64,000 nucleotides of DNA, taken from positions 620,001 to 684,000 of the forward strand of contig JAKJHU010000186.1 in NCBI GenBank assembly GCA_022316685.1, read 5' to 3'. The number at the start of each line of letters is the position of its first letter. Position 1 is the stretch's first letter. Position numbers and translations under genes: made by a program. Positions 1 through 11,500 of the stretch are shown in pieces. The stretch comes from Progne subis subis (taxonomy: Eukaryota > Chordata > Aves > Passeriformes > Hirundinidae). The notes beneath the pieces were generated by a model. The model saw only the letters and a program-made list of their open reading frames with translations, was not told the DNA's origin and ran no database searches.

Positions 1-545
1 CTCGGACACGGAGCTCGGACACTTAGCTCGGCCACAGCCCCGAGATCGGACACGGGGCTTGGACACCGAGCTCGAACACAGCCTCGAGATCAGACACGGG
101 GCTTGGGCACCGAGCTCGGACACTGAGCTTGGACACTGAGCTCAGACACTGAGCTTGGACACCAAGCTCGGGCACAGCCCGGAGCTTGGACACTGAGCTT
201 GGACACCGAGCTCGGACACTGAGCTTGGACAATGAGCTTGGACACCGAGCTCGGCACTGAGCTTGGACACCGAGCTCGGACACGGGGCTTGGACACCGAG
301 CTCGGACACAGACCCGAGATCGGACACTGAGCTTGGACACCGAGCTCGGACACTGAGCTCGGCCACAGCCCCGAGATCGGACACGGGGCTTGGACACGGA
401 GCTCGGACACGGAGCTCGGACACAGCCCCGAGATCGGACACGGGGCTTGGACACCGAGCTCGGACACTGAGCTCGGACACAGCCCCGAGATCGGACACTG
501 AGCTCGGACAATAAACTCGGACACGGCCCCGCGCTCGGACACTGC
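1..545. repeat. Degenerate minisatellite upstream of SF3A3
   Basis: The left edge is a tandem array of about 14-bp units built on GAGCTCGGACAC and GAGCTTGGACAC, with interspersed variants of the form CCCCGAGATCGGACAC. It continues beyond the window, so its full length is unknown. The array is open in several frames on both strands only because the repeat lacks stop codons. I do not call any of these a gene. It ends about 160 bp before the SF3A3 start codon, so it lies in or next to that promoter. Confidence 0.9.
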
Positions 546-1150
546 TCTCAGACACCGCTGTCGGACTCCGCGCTCGGACCCGGCCGGGCCGCAGCCGCCT
601 CCTGCCGGCCGCCCCGGGCCCCGCAGCGCCCCGGAACCGGATCCTCCCCGCAGCCCCAGCCGGGCCTCAGCGCGGCCTTCCGGCGGTGGCGGGAGCCGTG
701 CGCGGGATGGAGACGATCCTGGAGCAGCAGCGGCGTTACCATGAGGAGCGGGAGAGGCTCATGGACGTGATGGTGAAGGAGATGCTCACCAAGAAATCCA
801 CGGTGCGCCCGGGCTCTTGCGGGGCTGTGTGTGGGGTGGGGGGAGGCCGCGTCCCGGGGCCGCGCTCACCGCCTCGCTGCTCACCGCCTCGCTTCTCCCC
901 GCAGCTCCGCGACCAGATCAACTCGGACCATCGCACCCGGGCCATGCAGGACGTGAGTGCTCCGGGGCCGGGGCGGGAGCGGGGCCGGGGGCGGGCCGGG
1001 CTCCCCGGAGCCAGCGGGCCCGTGTCGGTAACGGGCTCTGCGGCGCTCGGGCCTCTCCTTTGTTCCGCAGAGGTACATGGAAGTGAGCGGCAACCTGCGG
1101 GACCTGTACGACGACAAGGACGGGTGAGTGTGCCCGGGGCCCTCGCGTGC
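540..1150 (+). promoter_or_regulatory. CpG-island promoter of SF3A3
   Basis: GC-rich, CpG-dense sequence covers the presumed 5' UTR, the first three coding exons and their short introns. No TATA box is evident, as is usual for housekeeping genes. The transcription start cannot be fixed from sequence alone. It should lie between the minisatellite and the ATG at 707. Confidence 0.6.
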
Positions 1151-4100
1151 CTGAGCGCGTCCCGTGGTTTTTAGTGTAAATGTCTAAAGGATAACGCGCG
1201 AATCGAGACGGGGCGGCGGAATGCAGGGCAGGACCCGAGCGCGCAGGGAGGCGTCCGTGTTGGATGGACACGTTTTGTTACGTGATGTCTTGGGGAGGCC
1301 CTGGCTGCCCCGGGGGTTTGTCAGGGGCTGCAGCATGTGCTGGGGGATGCGGCCCCGAGCCCCGTTCCCCACGACTCGGAGGTTTGCAGTGAGACACTGC
1401 AACATAGACCTGGATTAAAGCTGTGTCAGTGTCAGTGTCACACGTGTTTTCCCTTCCCTTCCCTTCCCTTCCCTTCCCTTCCCTTCCCTTCCCTTCCCTT
1501 CCCTTCCCTTCCCTTCCCTTCCCTTCCCTTCCCTGTTTGCTGTCCATGAACTCACAGCCTGCGTAAGGAAGAACTCAGCGCCATTTCCGGGCCAAATGAA
1601 TTTGCGGAGTTTTACAACAGACTGAAGCAAATTAAGGAATTTCACCGGAAGCACCCAAACGAGGTGAGAGGTGCTCTGCTGGATCTCATCCCTACAGCAA
1701 ACAGAGCCTTTGTTTCCCCAGTCATGTTGCTTTCACACATAAGTACTAAGAACACTCAGCACAGCTGCTCAGGGTCGGGCAGAGTGCGAGGGAGCAGTGC
1801 AGGACACTCCCCCTGTTCCCTGCTACAACAGGGATGTTCAGCTGAGCTGGCATCAGGTCTCACCTTTCTCGTGTTGGCTAAAGCCACACTTTTGCCTTTG
1901 TGCAGAAAGAAAGGTGGCAAAGCTTTGAGTCTCTTTTCTGTTTGCGGTTTCATTATTTGCCGCCTCGCATGATTTTTTATTAGTTTTATATTAGTTATTC
2001 TGGGGCAGGAGCTGAAGTAAATCACTGTGTGGCTTGTATCTGCCCATGCAGATCTGTGTTCCCATGTCAGTGGAGTTTGAGGAGCTGCTGAAGGCCAGAG
2101 ACAACCCGAGTGAAGAAGCTCAGAGTGAGTTTGTCGTTTGCTCGAGCTCTGGTGTTATTTAATACGTTGTTTGATCTGGTTTGCATGTTTCAAGGCCTCA
2201 CCTCCCTTTTACTTAATGAATTCAGAAAATTCTCCTGTTGTCTAAATGCTTCTGAACTGCAGCCCCTGGGATGTTCCCCAGTGAGGCTGCTGTCCTGAGG
2301 AATGTTCTGCACCTTCCTTAAGCGTAAATGACTTCACAGCTAATCCTTTTCCCTTTCAAAAACAGCTGTATAATGAGTAGGGAATATTAAGCTCATAATA
2401 AAGCTTTTCATGATCTTTCTTACAGATCTGGTGGAGTTCACAGATGAGGAAGGGTACGGACGATACTTGGATTTGCATGATTGTTACCTCAAGTACATTA
2501 ACCTGAAATCATCAGAGGTGAGTGGCTGCTGTCTGTGGGCATCTCCAGGCCCTGCACGGGCTGGGGCTTCTCTTTTCTGGGAGCTGGATGTTAATTTGGC
2601 CGTGTATGAACTCTGACTCAGACTTTCTGTTCTTAGAAACTGGATTACATCACTTACTTATCCACGTTTGACCAACTTTTTGATATTCCCAAGGAGAGAA
2701 AAAATGCTGAATATAAGAGGTGAGCCTGTTTGCCTGCCTGCTTCCCTTATGGCATGTGGTGAGGAGGAATTTCCTTCTGAAGTGTTCAGCTGCAGAGATT
2801 ATAGTTAATAGCCAGACTTAACTCTCGTAAATTGGGTCCCTGAGCTCAGTCATGAGTCTGAGCCCCCACTCAAACTTGCAGTGCAGCAGGGATGTGGAGA
2901 ACCACATTCAGCTCAGAGGAGGAGCTTTAATGAACCCTTGGAATTGCTGTGTCAAGAAAATCCTGTGTGGAAAAGTGGCCTGACCACGGTCACGTCCCTC
3001 TGCAGCACTGGGGGGTAGTGGCTGTACAAAAGCGTGCTTGGAGGGTGACAGTGACTGACCTGTGCCCGTGATTCCCCTGCCAGGTACCTGGAGATGCTCC
3101 TCGAGTACCTGCAGGATTACACAGATCGAGTGAAGCCGTTACTGGACCAGAATGAACTTTTTGGGAAAATTCAGACAGAGTTTGAGAAGAAGTGGGAGAA
3201 CGGCACATTCCCGGGCTGGCCGGTGAGCCTGGGGGATGTTCCCGGGTTTGGGAGGGGCTTGTGTGAGTCATTTGTGTAAAGTCATTGCTGGGGGTGACTG
3301 ACAGTGAGGGCTGCAGCTCTGTGTCAGCACGGTGATGCTGACCTGAATTTAAAACGCAGCATTGTTTCAGGTTGGCTTTATTTTGCATCTTTACTACTGC
3401 ACCATTTTCAGTTTAGTAAGAGAATTTTTCCCTGTGAAATGAACAGTTTTTCTTGAGGTAAAAACGGCCAGAAGTGTTGTAGTATATTGTGCAACTCTTG
3501 CATGTGTTTTTTCTGGCAGAAAGAGACCAGCAGTGCCCTCACCCATGCTGGTGCCCACCTGGACCTCTCAGCCTTCTCCTCCTGGGAGGTAAGTTTCCAG
3601 TGCTCTGTGTTTACATTTTGAGCCAGGTGGAAATGCAGTCATTTGGGGGTTTTTTTGATGTAATTTTAGTGCTGTGTTTTCATCCCTGGCTCTGTGCTTT
3701 CTGGGTAAAACTTTGATGGTGCTGATGATGTAATTTCTGCCATTGGGGGATGTAACCTGAAAGACCTGGTTAGATTTGTCACATTCCTCATGGTCCTGGA
3801 AGGAGGGGTACATTGTTGACAGTCCTTTCTTGAATACTGTTCATCAGGGTGTTTCCTTCATTAATTAGCTAAAGTGGGCTTTATCCATATTGTATGTGTT
3901 GAACAGCTTGTCTCTTAGAGTGGTTTGTTTAATTGAACAGGAATTGGCCTCCCTGGGACTGGACAGGTTAAAATCAGCTTTGCTGGCTCTGGGCCTGAAG
4001 TGTGGCGGGTAAGGCGCAGTCTTGGTAGAGTTCCTTTCAGTTCCTTTCAGTTCCTGTATCTCATTTCTTTCTGGGATACTTCTGTGGTTATCCCTGTTGT

Positions 4101-6780
4101 ACTAGAATTACCTTAATGATGTTTGAAAGATAAAAATGTTAAGAACCAAGCAGTGGGATCCACTGCTCTGAGCTGGTCCTGTACAGGAGTCTCTGGTCCA
4201 GTAGGCTTTGACTTGAGGAATGAAGACAAAGATAAAAGGAATCTCATGGTTTCCTAACAGCTACATTTAGAATTTTATTGCATGAATTCAGATGGTTCTC
4301 AGGGAATGTAAAACTGCAGTCTGGACTAATCCCCTCCCTGTTTCTCTGCAGGACTTTGGAAGAGCGAGCTCAGAGGCTTTTCAGCACTAAAGGCAAATCC
4401 CTGGAAGCACTTGATCCTTCTTTGTTTGCTAAGAATCCAAAGACAAAAGGAAGCAAAAGGTGAGTTCTTAGAGGTCATTCTGCAGCTGGCAATGTTCCCT
4501 CCTCTTGGATGAGGAGTGTTCTGTAGTCACCACTCTTGTCCAGTTAGGACAGAGATTCTGGAGTATTAGAAGCTTTTCAAGTATTAGAAGTATTTTCATG
4601 TTGGACCAAACAGTGCTGAACCAAAAGGAAGGTGTCAGAGCTGAACTTGTGGGTTTAATGAAGATATCTCATCTGTTTCAGAGACACTGAAAGAAATAAA
4701 GATCTTGCATTCCTGGAAGCTCAGATTTACGAGTATGTGGAAGTTCTTGGGGTAAGGATTTTATTTTGTTTTTGAGCTTTTAATTTCAGAGCTGTCAAGT
4801 AGTGACTAGAATGTTGTCCTCATCTTTTCGTGGCACTTTCATAGACAGCTTCACATCAGTGTGCTGCACCACATCTGTTTTATGCATAAGTCACACAGTA
4901 CTGCAAACCTTTACTTCCTCTGCCTCGCTCCTTGCCCTCAGTTTTGGGGGATTGTTTTCGGGCGGATGGCAGCTGCTGTAGTAACACTGGAAGTGCTAAA
5001 AGGTGATACAAGGTTTCATTCTTTGCAAGTTAGGGTACTAAAAACTGAAATTATTTGGCTGAGTGAAGTGGGAGTTCTCTGCTTCACACTGGTCTTCTGG
5101 TTCCTCCCTTTGTACCCTGAAGAAGTTTTTTGCTACAGGAGTTTGCCCTGACTTTTTGCTCTGGTGGTGTGTGGAACAGCCCTTCCTTTTCTCTCACTCC
5201 AGGAACAAAGGCACCTCACCCACGAGAACGTGCAGCGTAAGCAGGCACGGACAGGGGAGGAGAGAGAGGAGGAGGAGGAAGAGCAGATCAGCGAGAGCGA
5301 GAGTGAAGATGAAGAAAATGAAATAATTTATAACCCTAAAAATTTGCCTCTTGGTTGGGATGGGAAGGTAACTGAGACTATCAGGCCTGGAGAGAAGTGG
5401 GAGAGGTCCCTGACTCCACGCTGCTTCTCTCTCTGAGTTTCTTTGCCATGCCAGCTCATCCTCCTGTCTCCTTGCTTGCAGCCCATCCCGTACTGGTTGT
5501 ACAAACTCCACGGTCTGAACATCAACTACAACTGTGAGATCTGTGGTAACTACACCTACCGAGGGCCCAAGGCGTTCCAGCGGCACTTTGCAGTAAGTGC
5601 CATCCACTGCAGGAATTCCCAGGCAGCACTTCTGCCACGTGGATCTGAGCTTGTGCTGCAGGGCCATGCAACAGGACCCAGAGATTGTGTTAGGCACCCA
5701 GAGATGTCTTTTGCTGATGCTGTACCCTCCCTGCCCCTTTGAACAGCCATTCCAGTGCTCAGGTCTGATGGGTGCAGTGTGGCCGTTGGTGGCTGGGGTG
5801 GTGTTACCGTCTGCAGGACAAGAAAATTATGTTTTTATCGAGGGCTGGTAGATGTGTACCTTGATAGTATGCTTTGCACGCTGTTCAGACTGTTCCCTCT
5901 CGTGCTGATCTCATCTCTTTCCCCAGGAGTGGAGACATGCCCATGGAATGCGGTGCCTGGGCATTCCCAACACTGCGCACTTTGCCAACGTCACACAGAT
6001 CGAGGATGCAGTCTCGTGTGAGTAGTGATGGCACAACAGGGAACGTGGGAAAGAGCAACACCTGCTCTGAACGAGTGGATTTGGATCTTGATCTCATGTC
6101 CCATCCTGAGCAATCCATTTAAAGTCTTGTTTGCTGCAGTTCAGTGCCTTTCAGTGACCACACAGTGGAGTGGTAACCTTGTAATGGATGTAATGGAGTG
6201 GTAACCTTGTAATCCTCCTGGATTGCTGAAGAGATGGTGTTTTAAAAGGGAGGGGGAAAGCTTATGTGTATATTTTACTGGATTAAAAATCAGTGTCTTG
6301 GGGGAACTGGCATAGATCCTGTTTGACTTTGTGTTTGCAGTGTGGGCAAAGCTGAAACAGCAGAAGGCTTCAGAGAGGTGGCAGCCCGATACAGAGGTGA
6401 GCAGTGAGAGGCACTCAGGAACCCCTTGTTCTTGAGTGTGAGCAGTGTCCTGGCTTAAACTGGTGCCTTTTCCTAAACTTCTGTTCCAAAGCCATTTTTC
6501 AGCAGTGTGCAGGGCAAGAGTGAGAAGTTAAAACCCGTGGTACAACCTGTAACGAGTCTGGCCCTGGCTGAGCTCTTCTCCCAGGACCTGCTGGCAGATC
6601 ACTGCCCTCCTGCACAGAGGTTCTGGCAGGGTGCTCATGTCCAGTGCCTGCTCTTGGAGCTAATGTTTGAGTGCTGTCTCTAAACTGTTGGTTCTGTTGC
6701 AGGAGGAATATGAGGATTCCAGTGGGAATGTGGTGAATAAAAAAACCTACGAAGACCTGAAGCGCCAGGGGCTGCTGTAG
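707..6780 (+). CDS. SF3A3: Splicing factor 3A subunit 3 (SF3a60), 17 exons
   Basis: Subunit of the SF3a complex, which joins the 17S U2 snRNP and acts at branch-site recognition in the nucleus. Coding exons: 707-802, 905-952, 1071-1123, 1558-1663, 2052-2124, 2426-2517, 2637-2719, 3084-3222, 3520-3588, 3941-4008, 4352-4459, 4682-4751, 5203-5367, 5482-5592, 5927-6017, 6341-6396, 6703-6780. All introns are GT-AG and phases agree. The product is 501 aa, the same length as I recall for human, and nearly identical throughout. The N-terminus begins [22 protein letters not shown]-like segment (about 250-310) contains [17 protein letters not shown]. An acidic stretch rich in E and SESESEDEE (about 355-375) follows. 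A matrin-type zinc finger (about 405-440) shows [19 protein letters not shown]. The C-terminus is [13 protein letters not shown]. The start is the only ATG that fits the family. Confidence 0.97.
1451..1534 (+). repeat. (CCCTT)n microsatellite in SF3A3 intron 3
   Basis: About 17 uninterrupted copies of CCCTT make a pure pyrimidine tract on the coding strand. It ends 23 bp before the exon 4 acceptor at 1557/1558, so it sits where a polypyrimidine tract would be. The purine complement accounts for the long repetitive minus-strand reading frames here, which are not genes. Confidence 0.95.
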
Positions 6781-6975
6781 CTGTCCCCAGGTGAAGGATC
6801 ACACGTCTGCAGAGAGAGTGGATCTGGCAGCAGCTCTGACTTCTTCATTGTCTGGATTTTGTACGTGCATGAAGATAGATTTCAAGAATACTTTATAGAG
6901 TCACTTTCTAGTAAGCCCCTTAGACTTGTGACATTGTTTTATATTAAAAAAAATACCTTGAAAAATAAAGTTATT
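6781..6975 (+). terminator. SF3A3 3' UTR and polyadenylation signal
   Basis: A short 3' UTR follows the TAG stop. A canonical AATAAA lies at 6964-6969, with T/GT-rich sequence downstream (gacttgtcttctttcg), consistent with cleavage near 6985-6995. Confidence 0.8.
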
Positions 6976-6989
6976 GTAATTTAGAAAGT

Positions 6990-8557
6990 GCTGGGAGACT
7001 TGTCTTCTTTCGTATGCTGGAAGGAAGAGCTTTGATTACAGTGTGTTTAAAATGCTTTTTTACACAGCTGTCAGAAACAATTCCTTCTCTCATTTCCACT
7101 CTGCTGGAAATGTTTGTGGTGAGGGTCGACTCTCTGAAGCACATGGACACTTGTGTGCTGACAGGTACCAGGCCTGTTTCTAGATCTTGTTGTGAACTTG
7201 AGGTTTTCTTTACAAAACAGCTGACCTGACATACAGAACTGTTTTTACCTTGGGTCTGTCTCCCTGGGGAGCTTTGGCCGTTGTTTTTTTCAGGGAATTA
7301 CCAAATGAGCTTCAGGTTTGGCTCTGGGGTGATTTCTGGGGTGATTTCTGTGGCACTGCTGTTGGCTCGAATTGAGGTACGTCGTTCGTGTGCAGATCTG
7401 TGGTGCAGGAGGATGGAGGTGGGGACAGAGAGTGTGTTTAGAGGTGCTGTTGTGGCTTCAGGAGCATCCTTGGCCCCTGGTGTCACACTCAGAGGTGTCT
7501 GTGTGTACCCCATGGATTCGTGACACCTCCAGAGCTGCAGGTCCATTGTGCAGAGGCCGCTCACATCACGTGTGGCAGTGGCAGTTGTGCTCCCCAGTCC
7601 CCTGAGCGCCGTGGTGGCTCGTGTGCATGTCCAGCCTCACAAGCCCTTTCTCCCTTGCTGTACAGGGCAGTTTGTGTCTCTGCAGCTGTGGAGGCACATG
7701 TGACACTTCCCCGGGGGTTGGCTGCCAGGGGTGGGGCTGGGCTGTGGGGCAGGTGCCACAGCAGCTGCTCAGAGGTGCTCCAGTGCTGTCAGGGACTGCA
7801 GCTGCTCTGGGGCTTCAGGAACGGGCAGACAGGTGAGTCGATGCTGGGGGTTCTTCTTTCCCTGCCAGGGGGAAGGTTGTTCTGGGATGAGGCCATGTCA
7901 GGCAGATGGTGGTTCCTTGCCTGGGCTGGCACTGGGCTCAGTGAGGATGCCCAGAGCTGTTCTGGGTGGTGGCTGGGCTGGTTTGCAGGGTGAGGTGCTA
8001 GCTGGCTCTGTCTTTTCTGTCACTGAGGGAACGGCCTTGGAGGTCTCTGAATGAGCTTCAGCCCCTCCAGGTCCTGGCGGAATGGTGGCTCAGCCTAAAT
8101 CAGAAAACAGGAGGGGAGTGTCACCATTCTCCTTGGGGGATTTGGCTTTGGAGCCTGTTTGGAGTCACATCTCCACCATTTCCTTAGCAAAACAGGTGAA
8201 CATTTGGAATGCAAATAGAGGATGCGGAGCCAGGTCACATCTCCACTTGCAGCAGCAGCAAGCTGCTGCATGGTGACATTTTCACTGCATCCCCCTGACT
8301 CCTGCAGGGCTGAGCTGCGTGTGAGCCCCGGGGAAGGCTGTTGCCACACCAACAGCACACACAGCTCCCCAGGGCTCCTGCTCCAGCAGCCTCGGTGGAT
8401 TTGGGGAGCTGCTCCTGAGGGGTGACTGCTTGTCCCGGGGCTGAGCACTGGAGGAAGAGCACAGAGCTGTACTGGGGCGTCCACCCTGCACCTGGGAGGA
8501 GCAGCTCTGACCTTGCCTCCTTCTGCCAGGTCTGGGGGCAGCTGCTGGTGCGTGAGG
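6990..8557. other. Gap between SF3A3 and the Ly6-like gene
   Basis: About 1.5 kb of G+T-rich sequence with no recognisable coding similarity. Reading frames of 60-160 residues occur on both strands, but they have low-complexity composition and no family resemblance. It probably holds the promoter and 5' UTR, possibly including extra non-coding exons, of the gene starting at 8558. There is no obvious CpG island, which suggests a tissue-restricted promoter. Confidence 0.5.
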
Positions 8558-11500
8558 ATGGCTGGACACCGACGGCTCGTGGCCCCTGCTCGAGGTAATG
8601 GGGCTCTGGTGCAGCAGGGAGAGCAGTGTCTGTCTGTCTGTCCCTCACCCCAGGTCCATCTCTGCCCCAGGTGCTGGGGGCTGTGCCAGAGGCCTCCCTG
8701 GGGTGAGGGTTGGTCACCTGGAGCTTTGGGAAGGTGGAGGAGTATCCCTGCTCTGTTTGAAGGGTGGGTTGCCTGTGCTGTGGGTAAGGCAGACAGGTGT
8801 GGTGCTCTCAGACATTTCCACTCCATTCCAGGCTTGCTGCTCTGCATCTTGGCTCTGCGGCTCTGTCTTCAGGACTCTCTCGCCACAGCAGGTGAGTTCT
8901 GTGTCCCAAGGGGAAATCTGGAGGCCTGCGGGGAGTGGGGCAAAGGCAGTGTGGTGCACCAGGGGCTTTGTGTGTCCTCTCCAGGCTGTGCTCTGTAGGA
9001 CAGAGCTGCAGGACAGGTCAGGAACCTTTCCTCATGGTTTAGCCCCATAAAAGCCTGTTCTTCCCAGGCAATATGCTAGAAGTGGGAGGGAGAGGCTGTT
9101 TTAACATCTGTCCATAGAGCTGCTGCGGTGGGCTGCTGGCTGTGTCCTGCTTCTCGGGCTGCCCAGTTGGTGGCTGCCAGTGGACCCTGCTGGGGACATC
9201 CTGTCACTGACTGCCATCTCACCTCCCAGCCACAGCGTGACAGGGGCTTCCCACAGCTCCCTCTGAACTGTGCCATGGCTCAGGAAGGGACACAGGGCTC
9301 ACTGAGCACTTTTTCCCTTGGTGTTTCCTTCACCAAGCAGGAGCTTTTTGTTTTTCAGGGCATGGCACAGCTGCCAATACCATGGTGATGGCCACCAAGA
9401 ATGTATCAGCGGCCACCAAGAACACTCCAGCGGCCACCAAGTACACCCTAGCAGCCACCAAAAATGCCTTGGTAGGGGCAGTGATCACCGAGAACACTTC
9501 AGTGGCCACCCAGAATGCCACAGTGGTGGCAGTCACCAAGACTGCCATGGTGGTGGCCACCACCAAGAACACTGCAGTGCTGGCCACTGCCAACACCTCG
9601 GCTGCCACCAAGAACACCTCGGTGACAGCCAAGGCCACCAAGAAGGCATTGGCAGCCACCAAGAGCACCTCAGTGATGGCCATGGCCACCAAGAACACCT
9701 CGGCAGCCACCAAGAGCACCTCAGTGGTGGCCATGGCCACCAAGAACACCTCAGCAGCCACCAAGAACACCTCAGCAGCCACCAAGAGAACCTCAGTGGT
9801 GGCCATGGCCACCAAGAACACCTCGGCAGCCACCAAGAACACCTCAGCAGCCACCAAGAGAACCTCAGTGGTGGCCATGGCCACCAAGAACACCTCGGCA
9901 GCCACCAAGAGCACCTCAGTGATGGCCATGGCCACCAAGAACACCCCAGCAGCCACCAAGAGCACCTCAGTGGTGGCCGTGGCCACCAGGAACACCTCAG
10001 CAGCCACCAAGAACACCTTGGCAGCCACCAAGAGCACCTCAGTGATGGCCATGGCCACCAAGAACACCTCAGCAGCCACCAAGAGCACCTCAGTAGTGGC
10101 CGTGGCCACCAAGAACACCTCGGCAGCCACCAAGAATGCCTCGGCAGTGGTGATGACTACCAAGGAGGCCTCAGCGGCCACCAAGAACACCTCAATGGTG
10201 GCTGCCACTAACAATGCCTCTCTGGTGGCCACCAACACCTCTGTGAAGGGAGCAGAAGAGACAATGGTAAGGCAAGGAATGGCAGGAGGGGTATTGCTGG
10301 GCCGTTGCAGCCCTATGGACACTGTCACTTTTCCAGCTGCTCGGTCCCAAGGCCCAGCGGTGCCACGGGAGCATCTCCTGTGGTGGAAGGGGGCACAGTG
10401 GGCGGCCAGGTGGGGGTGGCACAGTGAGGCTGTGGTTGGGGACAGCCCTGCAGGGCTGTGCGAGGAGGCTTTGCTGCAAGGTGACGCCCTGGTGTCTCTC
10501 CAGCAAACCTGCCAGAGCTTCCAGTGCTCCGGAGAGAGGTGTTACCAGGACGAAGCCCAGGCCAACAGAACAACCACCTGCCACAATGAGACCTACTGTG
10601 AGGTATGGAGATGCAAGGGGGCTGCAACAGGGAAGGCCTTTCCCTTTCTTTATCCCAGGAATCCACAGCGCTCTCTTTCTGCATCCATCTCCCTTTCCTC
10701 TCTGACACTCTCAGTTATTTTTGCTCTTTTATGACGGCATCCCTTCACGCTCATTTTATCCTTTGCCTCTGCCCGTTGCAGCTTTATCGTTTCTCCAGCA
10801 CCAGCTACACGGCCAGGTGCAGCAGCGGGTGCAGCGCGGAGCCGTGCAGCGCCAACGGCAGCGTGAGCAGGCAGCAGTGTGCCCTGGAGTGCTGCGCCGG
10901 CCCTCTGTGCCTGCAGCTCAACGCCAGTGCCTACGGTATCACCCCAGCAGAGGTGGGAGAAGGGTGGGCACAACCGTGGAGGGGCTGTGGCTGCATCGCT
11001 GCGGTTTTTTGGCTCTGTTCGTGGAGCTGGGGGAGGGACGGCGTGGCCCTGGCAGCTCTGGCCACAACGTGAGCGGTGCTGGTGAATCTGGCCCTGCGTG
11101 GCTGTGAGCTGCGTGTGCAGCCTCACGGGGCTCCTCGTGTGTCTGCAGGTGACCTGCCACCCACCACCAGCGTGCCACTGACCACCACCAGCACCAGCAC
11201 CACCCCTCGGCCTCCGCCCCAAAACGTAGGTACCACGGGAGCAGGGGCTGCTGCATCCACGGGTTCTGGGGAGCGTGGCTGAGCTCCCACCCGAGCAGGG
11301 CACAGGAAAAGGTCCCTCCTCCGCTTGCTCTATGGGGTAAAAGGCAGACTCTGGAAAGGCAACACATCCTGAACGAGCACTGGCAGTAAGGAGTCCATCG
11401 GGAGCCCTGTCCATCAGGCCTGTTCCCCACACCAGCGCTGGCATCAGCTCAGGCAGTGCGAGCTGACCATGACGAGCCTTCCTGCAGCTGCAGGGTGCAG

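Noticed and set aside
23..555. Long Ser/Val/Arg-rich open frames on the minus strand and a plus frame
   Set aside because: They are translations of the minisatellite at the left edge; the same peptide pattern appears in several frames, and there are no splice or promoter features.
9330..10328. 332-codon minus-strand frame rich in VFLVAAEVFLVA, and a 297-codon plus frame rich in HQEHLSSHQEH
   Set aside because: Both are shadows of the in-frame repeat of the Ly6-like gene. The sense frame is the one that joins in phase to a signal peptide and to the cysteine domains.
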